Below are positions 19,995-23,465 of a stretch of 23,465 bases of DNA, piece after piece. Each line of letters starts with the position of its first letter. Positions within the stretch are counted from its first letter, which is position 1. A program made the translations under genes and the position numbers. A model generated the notes under the pieces. It was not told the DNA's origin and did no database searches. It worked only from the letters and a program-made list of their open reading frames with translations. This DNA is from JAPUDS01 sp964536265 (lineage in GTDB: Bacteria > Patescibacteriota > Saccharimonadia > Saccharimonadales > Saccharimonadaceae): NCBI GenBank assembly GCA_964536265.1, contig CAZHVV010000010.1:1-23465 (forward strand). The letters are read 5' to 3'.

Positions 19995-20890
19995 TCGTCA
20001 TCCTTCTGATAGTAGTGCATGAAAATCTCTTCTAGTTCCGGTTCTTCAATCCATGCGTTATTGAGTTCGATACTAGAAAGTAACTTCGTAAGTTGGTTGA
20101 TATCGCCTTTATACAGAAAGCTCAGGTTTTGTCCGTCTTGTTTGAGTCCACTTATGCCTGGAGCTATGAATTTGCCGCGGTCGTCTTTGTTGATGAGCTC
20201 AAGTTTACAACGCAAATAACTATTTGTGCGTAGGTCCTTCATAGCTTCAACTTTGATAATCTGCCCTTCTTTGATGATAGCGACGCGGTCACATAGCTTT
20301 TGTACTTCGCTGAGAATATGTGACGAAAACAAGATAGTTGCGCCACGCTTGTTCTCTTCACGGAGCAGGGAGAAGAATGTTTGCTGGATAAGTGGGTCGA
20401 GTCCGCCGGTTGGCTCGTCTAAGATGATAAGTTTTGGACTATGAAGCAACCCCTGCACAATCCCAACCTTCTTTTTGTTGCCGTACGAAAGGTCCTCGAT
20501 TTTGCGGTTCAGGTCGAGGTCAAGTAGCTCAGCGAGCTCGCGAGTTCGCTGTTCCATAGCTTCTTGTGGCTTTTTGTAGAAGCTCGCAGAATAGCGCAAG
20601 AGGTCAATAGCACGCATATTGTCGTAGTAAAAGACTTCAGATGGCAAGTACCCGATATCTTCACGAATCTCGGGTCCGTCTGAGATGATATCTTTACCAA
20701 AAATAGTTGCGGAGCCGCTCGTGGGCTTGATAAGGCCGAGTAGTGTGCGGATAGTGGTTGATTTTCCTGCCCCGTTTGGGCCAATAAAGCCAAAAATCTC
20801 GCCCTCGTGGACTTCGAGATCAACGTCGACAATGCCACGGGCCTGTCCGTATTGTTTTGTGAGCTTAGTTGTAAGAATAGTGTTGTTCAT
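19991..20890 (-). CDS. ABC exporter ATPase subunit
   Basis: About 299 residues; powers the two permeases encoded downstream. Motifs: Walker A GPNGAGKSTT (about 38-47), Q-loop region GYLPSE, a variant signature LSYGNKKKV (in place of LSGGQ), Walker B LIILDEPTGGLDP and the H-loop SSHILSEV. The C-terminal 80 residues form the accessory domain seen in NatA/BcrA-type ATPases and end ELEEIFMHYYQKD. The ATG at 20890 is preferred over upstream in-frame codons because TATACT (20908-20903, minus strand, with TTGTGT 18 bases further up) lies just before it; the -10 ends 12 bases from the ATG, giving a leader of only about five bases. Confidence 0.92.
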   Translation of the reverse strand: MNNTILTTKLTKQYGQARGIVDVDLEVHEGEIFGFIGPNGAGKSTTIRTLLGLIKPTSGSATIFGKDIISDGPEIREDIGYLPSEVFYYDNMRAIDLLRYSASFYKKPQEAMEQRTRELAELLDLDLNRKIEDLSYGNKKKVGIVQGLLHSPKLIILDEPTGGLDPLIQQTFFSLLREENKRGATILFSSHILSEVQKLCDRVAIIKEGQIIKVEAMKDLRTNSYLRCKLELINKDDRGKFIAPGISGLKQDGQNLSFLYKGDINQLTKLLSSIELNNAWIEEPELEEIFMHYYQKDDE

Positions 20891-20902
20891 AGTGTTATTT
20901 CT

Positions 20903-20932
20903 AGTATACTCTGCCACTAATCTCGAACACAA
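20903..20932 (-). promoter_or_regulatory. promoter of the ABC exporter operon
   Basis: On the minus strand TTGTGT (20932-20927), an 18-base spacer and TATACT (20908-20903). Confidence 0.6.
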
Positions 20933-20935
20933 CCG

Positions 20936-21481
20936 TTATGAATATCGTGCAAGCGTTGCCATAAATACGAAGAAAACTGCTACGTACGCAGTTTGGTAGT
21001 ACAGGAAATAATTTCTTTGTGATTTGACAAATATATAGCCGGTTAACAACACAAATAGAGCCGCGAGGTATATGCTGCCCATGACCTGAATCAGGGGTAA
21101 TGAGCTGGCGAGTATTGTCACTAAGATTGTCGGTGGAAAAAGATACACCAATGCCCACGCAAGCAGTTTATGAAATGCTCCAACAGACGTGTTCTCTATA
21201 TCAGGGAATACAGCGACGCACGCAAAGCAAAAGATGATAGCGCTGTACAAAATTTGCCCTACTACGCCAAGTGGAATAGTAGCGAATAGCCACAAGAATA
21301 CCCAAAGAGCGTAACAAATAGTCGCTGCGCCAAAAAGCAGCCCGAAGACAAGTATTGTTTGCCGACTTTTTGCGACATGCAGACTGACGGTGAGTGCTGG
21401 TGTTCTGCCAACATGTTGCACTGCCCAGAGGCTTGAAGCAGTCATAAGAATCATAGCCGTAAGCAGGAAGTAATGAACCAT
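20936..21481 (-). CDS. DUF998-like membrane protein
   Basis: A 181-residue protein with six predicted helices. Features are a short charged loop GRTPALTVSLHVAKSR (about 25-40), a further helix pair, the periplasmic-side FPDIENTSVGAFHKLLAW (about 92-109, with the F-P and conserved-looking histidine) and a closing YQTAYVAVFFVFMATL. The T-(L/V)-S-x-H-x-A and FP...H pattern recalls DUF998/FRAG-type membrane proteins, but the match is loose. It sits upstream of the ABC exporter on the same strand, 45 bases from the ATPase start, with separate promoters. The extended box TGC-TACGAT (21498-21490) ends eight bases before its ATG. Confidence 0.68.
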   Translation of the reverse strand: MVHYFLLTAMILMTASSLWAVQHVGRTPALTVSLHVAKSRQTILVFGLLFGAATICYALWVFLWLFATIPLGVVGQILYSAIIFCFACVAVFPDIENTSVGAFHKLLAWALVYLFPPTILVTILASSLPLIQVMGSIYLAALFVLLTGYIFVKSQRNYFLYYQTAYVAVFFVFMATLARYS

Positions 21482-21498
21482 TACTATTTATCGTAGCA
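21482..21498 (-). promoter_or_regulatory. extended -10 leaderless promoter for the 21481 gene
   Basis: On the minus strand TGC-TACGAT (21498-21490) ends eight bases before ATG 21481. It lies within the 44-base divergent region facing the deacetylase gene. Confidence 0.55.
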
Positions 21499-21525
21499 TA
21501 TGGTGTTTGTGTTACCATAAACGGT

Positions 21526-22257
21526 ATGAAACGTGCGAACAAATCGAAGAAGTTGCCGCTAGGTGACTATGTTATTGTGGCGGTGCTGACAGCTATTGTT
21601 GTTGTGACGACATGGTGTATAACAAGCTCGACAAACTTTATGATATTTGGCGATATTATCACCCGCGTCGAAACTGACCAGAAAGTGGTTGCGTTGACAT
21701 TTGACGATGGCCCATTGCCGTCACGAACCGACGAAACACTTGCGACGCTACAAGAAAAGAACACGAAAGCAACTTTTTTTGTCATAGGGAAAGTTGCAAA
21801 AGCATATCCACAAGCTCTTAGGAATATTATTGCGGCTGGACATGAAGTTGGTAATCATAGTTATGACCACAGTGCACTGACATTCCTGGCACCTGCGATG
21901 GTTGCGGCACAAATTGAGCGTACGGACGATGTGATACGTGAGTCTGGCTACAGTGGGTATATTCCGTTTCGTGCACCCTATCATTTGAAATTTGTCGTAC
22001 TGCCCTACTATTTGGCGTCACATAATCGGCCAGCAATCTCGCGTGATGTCATACCTGACGAGGGAGACGGTGTGACGAAAGAACAGATAACAAACGAGGT
22101 CGTGTCAAAAGTAAAGCCGGGTTCAATCGTACTTATGCACCCTATGTACGACCACACAAGTTCGACGCGCCAAGCGCTCGGAATGATAATCGACCAACTA
22201 CATGCGAAAGGTTATAAGTTTGTCACGATTTCGGAATTACTTGCGTATCGGAAGTAG
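21526..22257 (+). CDS. polysaccharide deacetylase (NodB homology, CE4)
   Basis: A 243-residue membrane-anchored enzyme expected to remove N- or O-acetyl groups from peptidoglycan or another surface glycan. A helix at about 14-34 anchors it. The CE4 motifs are all present: VVALTFDDGPLP (catalytic base and metal aspartate, about 54-65), HEVGNHSYDHSAL (metal histidines, about 104-116), FRAPY (about 147-151), and SIVLMHPMYD near the end (about 199-208) with the late histidine. Length is normal for a single-domain enzyme. Only 44 bases separate its ATG from the divergent gene at 21481. TACCAT (21513-21518) seven bases before the ATG is a weak leaderless -10 candidate. Confidence 0.93.
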   Translation: MKRANKSKKLPLGDYVIVAVLTAIVVVTTWCITSSTNFMIFGDIITRVETDQKVVALTFDDGPLPSRTDETLATLQEKNTKATFFVIGKVAKAYPQALRNIIAAGHEVGNHSYDHSALTFLAPAMVAAQIERTDDVIRESGYSGYIPFRAPYHLKFVVLPYYLASHNRPAISRDVIPDEGDGVTKEQITNEVVSKVKPGSIVLMHPMYDHTSSTRQALGMIIDQLHAKGYKFVTISELLAYRK

Positions 22258-22283
22258 ATACCTATGCTTCGCCATTTTGCTTA

Positions 22284-22298
22284 TGGTATAGTAGGCAT
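22284..22298 (+). promoter_or_regulatory. extended -10 leaderless promoter for the 22299 gene
   Basis: TGG-TATAGT (22284-22292) ends six bases before the ATG at 22299. Confidence 0.55.
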
Positions 22299-22430
22299 AT
22301 GAAAAAGCAGACGAAAAAACCCGCTCGTACGAAAATATCAGTTCCATTTTCGCCAAATCGTGTATTGTTCATGGTAGGCGTGACTGCCGCACTAGCCGTA
22401 ACTCTCTTCGTCGCCGTTAGTCAACTCTAG
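22299..22430 (+). CDS. 43-residue single-pass membrane peptide
   Basis: A short frame with a strongly basic N-terminus (MKKQTKKPARTKISVPFSPN) and one hydrophobic helix (VLFMVGVTAALAVTLFVAV) ending in SQL. The helix and the extended -10 box directly before the ATG support a real gene. Its TAG stop at 22428-22430 lies just before the -35 box of the next gene. No family is recognised; an accessory subunit of a membrane complex is one possibility. Confidence 0.6.
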   Translation: MKKQTKKPARTKISVPFSPNRVLFMVGVTAALAVTLFVAVSQL

Positions 22431-22439
22431 TCGTACGTC

Positions 22440-22468
22440 TTGAACTTTCTTGAGGTTTGCCCCATACT
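22440..22468 (+). promoter_or_regulatory. promoter of the AI-2E-family gene, leaderless spacing
   Basis: TTGAAC (22440-22445), exactly 17 bases, then CATACT (22463-22468), ending seven bases before ATG 22476. Confidence 0.65.
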
Positions 22469-22475
22469 TGGGCCT

Positions 22476-23354
22476 ATGAAAGTCAAGATTGATATTGAGA
22501 CACAGACGTTTATCCGGTTTGGACTCGTAATCATTGGTTTCGTGCTTGTACTACTTGCGGTGTACTTAGCGCAAGGTGCGCTGATGAGCATTGGTATTTC
22601 CCTGTTTCTTGCACTTGCTCTTAACCCACCTGTCACCCGACTTGCCCGTAAATTGCCTGGTAAAAGCCGAATAGGTGCTACGGCAATATCATACCTGATT
22701 GTCCTAACGATTCTTGGCTCACTTATCTTCCTGATTGTGCCGCCTATTGTTGAACAGACTGCAAAGTTTACTGAAACTGTTCCGGAACTTATCGACAAAG
22801 TAGGCTCACTTCGTGTCGTGTTTGATGATTTCATCACTCGTTTTAGTCTCCAGGGTCCTGTTGACCAGGCAATCGAAAATCTAAAGCAACAAGCAGCTGG
22901 CTTCTCTACTCAGCTAGGTGGGGCGTTAGTTGGAATTGTTACGGGTGCGGCAGGTGGACTCGTGAGTCTTATATTTGTTCTCGTTATAACGTTCTTTATG
23001 CTTGTTGAGGGTCCATTATGGATATCAAAACTGTGGGATCTCTACGAGGATTCAGAGAAGCTTGAACGACACCGCGCGACTGTACAGAAGATGTATAGGG
23101 TTGTAACTGGTTTCGTGAATGGACAAATCATCATAGCCTTTATTGGTGCGATGTTTGCCTTTATTGCGCTACTTATTATGGGTGCAATACCAGCACTTGA
23201 TGCTCCGTCAAACTTGGCGATTCCTTCATTTGCGGGTGCTGGAACGTCACCAAGATTTTCTTTGGGCGGAACAGTATCACAGCCAGGCCCTATGAACCCT
23301 CCAATGGGAAGCGGTGGAATGCTACCAAGCTTTTCTATGGGCATACCAGTCTAA
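22476..23354 (+). CDS. AI-2E family transporter, broken or fused at its C-terminus
   Basis: A membrane protein whose first 245 or so residues fit the AI-2E family (PF01594): paired N-terminal helices, ALALNPPVTRLARKLP, LIVPPIVEQTAKF, a coiled soluble segment, VITFFMLVEGP, and VVTGFVNGQIIIAFIGAMFA. After SNLAIP (about 249) the expected final helices with the LIPxxG motif are missing and the frame enters a Pro/Gly/Met/Ser-rich repeat, ending at a TAA (23352-23354). The ATG at 22476 is supported by the promoter seven bases upstream. Whether this is a genuine rearrangement or an assembly artefact cannot be told here; as it stands the transporter should not be functional. Family members act as exporters or antiporters. 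Confidence 0.8.
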   Translation: MKVKIDIETQTFIRFGLVIIGFVLVLLAVYLAQGALMSIGISLFLALALNPPVTRLARKLPGKSRIGATAISYLIVLTILGSLIFLIVPPIVEQTAKFTETVPELIDKVGSLRVVFDDFITRFSLQGPVDQAIENLKQQAAGFSTQLGGALVGIVTGAAGGLVSLIFVLVITFFMLVEGPLWISKLWDLYEDSEKLERHRATVQKMYRVVTGFVNGQIIIAFIGAMFAFIALLIMGAIPALDAPSNLAIPSFAGAGTSPRFSLGGTVSQPGPMNPPMGSGGMLPSFSMGIPV

Positions 23355-23465
23355 CAGCCAGGCCCTTCTACAAGAGCCCCAGGCCCTATGAATCCCCAAA
23401 TGGGAGGCGCTGGAATGCCACCAAGCTTTTCTGCGAGCATACCAGTCTTGCAGCCAGGCCCTTCT
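23228..23465 (+). repeat. tandem repeat encoding a Pro/Gly/Met-rich peptide
   Basis: Imperfect repeats run to the window edge. CAGCCAGGCCC recurs at 23280, 23355 and 23451, and an ACCAAG(C/A)TTTTCT block at 23252, 23323 and 23419. In frame they encode units such as QPGPMNPPMGSGGM plus PSFSMGIPV, with periods of 75 and 96 bases; the longer one holds a 21-base insertion. At the same codon, unit 1 has TAA and unit 2 has TTG, so a single change turned the repeat into a stop; beyond it the frame stays open to the edge. Confidence 0.8.

Noticed and set aside
23228..23465. CRISPR array at the window end
   Set aside because: The repeats are imperfect, remain in one open reading frame and encode a regular PGP-rich peptide, with no uniform repeat/spacer lengths.

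Overview
The window is a 23.5 kb piece of a compact bacterial chromosome, most likely from the Candidate Phyla Radiation (Patescibacteria), with Candidatus Saccharibacteria as the best guess. The guess rests on a shortened 329-residue MetK, many small membrane proteins of unknown function, a secreted protein ending in an LPxTG-like IPSTGP sorting signal, a DUF5684 protein, very short intergenic gaps, and TGA used as an ordinary stop (against the code-25 lineages). No rRNA, tRNA, CRISPR array, transposase or phage gene was found.

Layout. 1-2412 (+): an ABC-F ATPase whose 5' end looks frameshifted, then two small membrane proteins and a terminator. 2468-4908: a 67-residue membrane protein (-), a stand-alone ATP-grasp ligase and a two-domain PhnB/VOC protein. 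4942-5342: a self-contained GC-rich cassette (promoter, leader hairpin, 83-residue protein, terminator) unlike its surroundings. 5401-7562: a small membrane protein, a YitT-family protein with no conventional start codon, and a divergent EamA transporter. 7630-9880: an accessory block with a membrane protein whose 3' end collides with a truncated HsdR N-terminal remnant, a GIY-YIG/T5orf172 protein with a RAMA-like tail, and two unrecognised proteins. 9957-11186 (-): metK behind a SAM-I-clan riboswitch and an intrinsic terminator. 11241-14690: PQ-loop-like protein, MsrB, alpha/beta hydrolase, an unknown protein and a membrane protein. 14773-17520: the secreted repeat protein with a perfect consensus promoter, DUF5684 protein and a 393-residue unknown. 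17570-21481 (-): alpha/beta hydrolase, a three-gene ABC exporter operon and a membrane protein. 21526-23465 (+): polysaccharide deacetylase, a 43-residue membrane peptide, and an AI-2E transporter that breaks off into a Pro/Gly/Met-rich tandem repeat at the window edge.

Expression logic. About fifteen genes have a -10 box (TATACT, TACAAT, TATAAT or close) ending only 5-9 bases before the start codon, with no Shine-Dalgarno, which predicts leaderless mRNAs. A second set (metK, the secreted protein, PhnB/VOC, the GC-rich cassette, the 67-residue protein) has a real leader and a Shine-Dalgarno site. Convergent genes are separated by compact bidirectional terminators, two of which are copies of one element. 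All family names come from reading motifs by eye; no database search was run.
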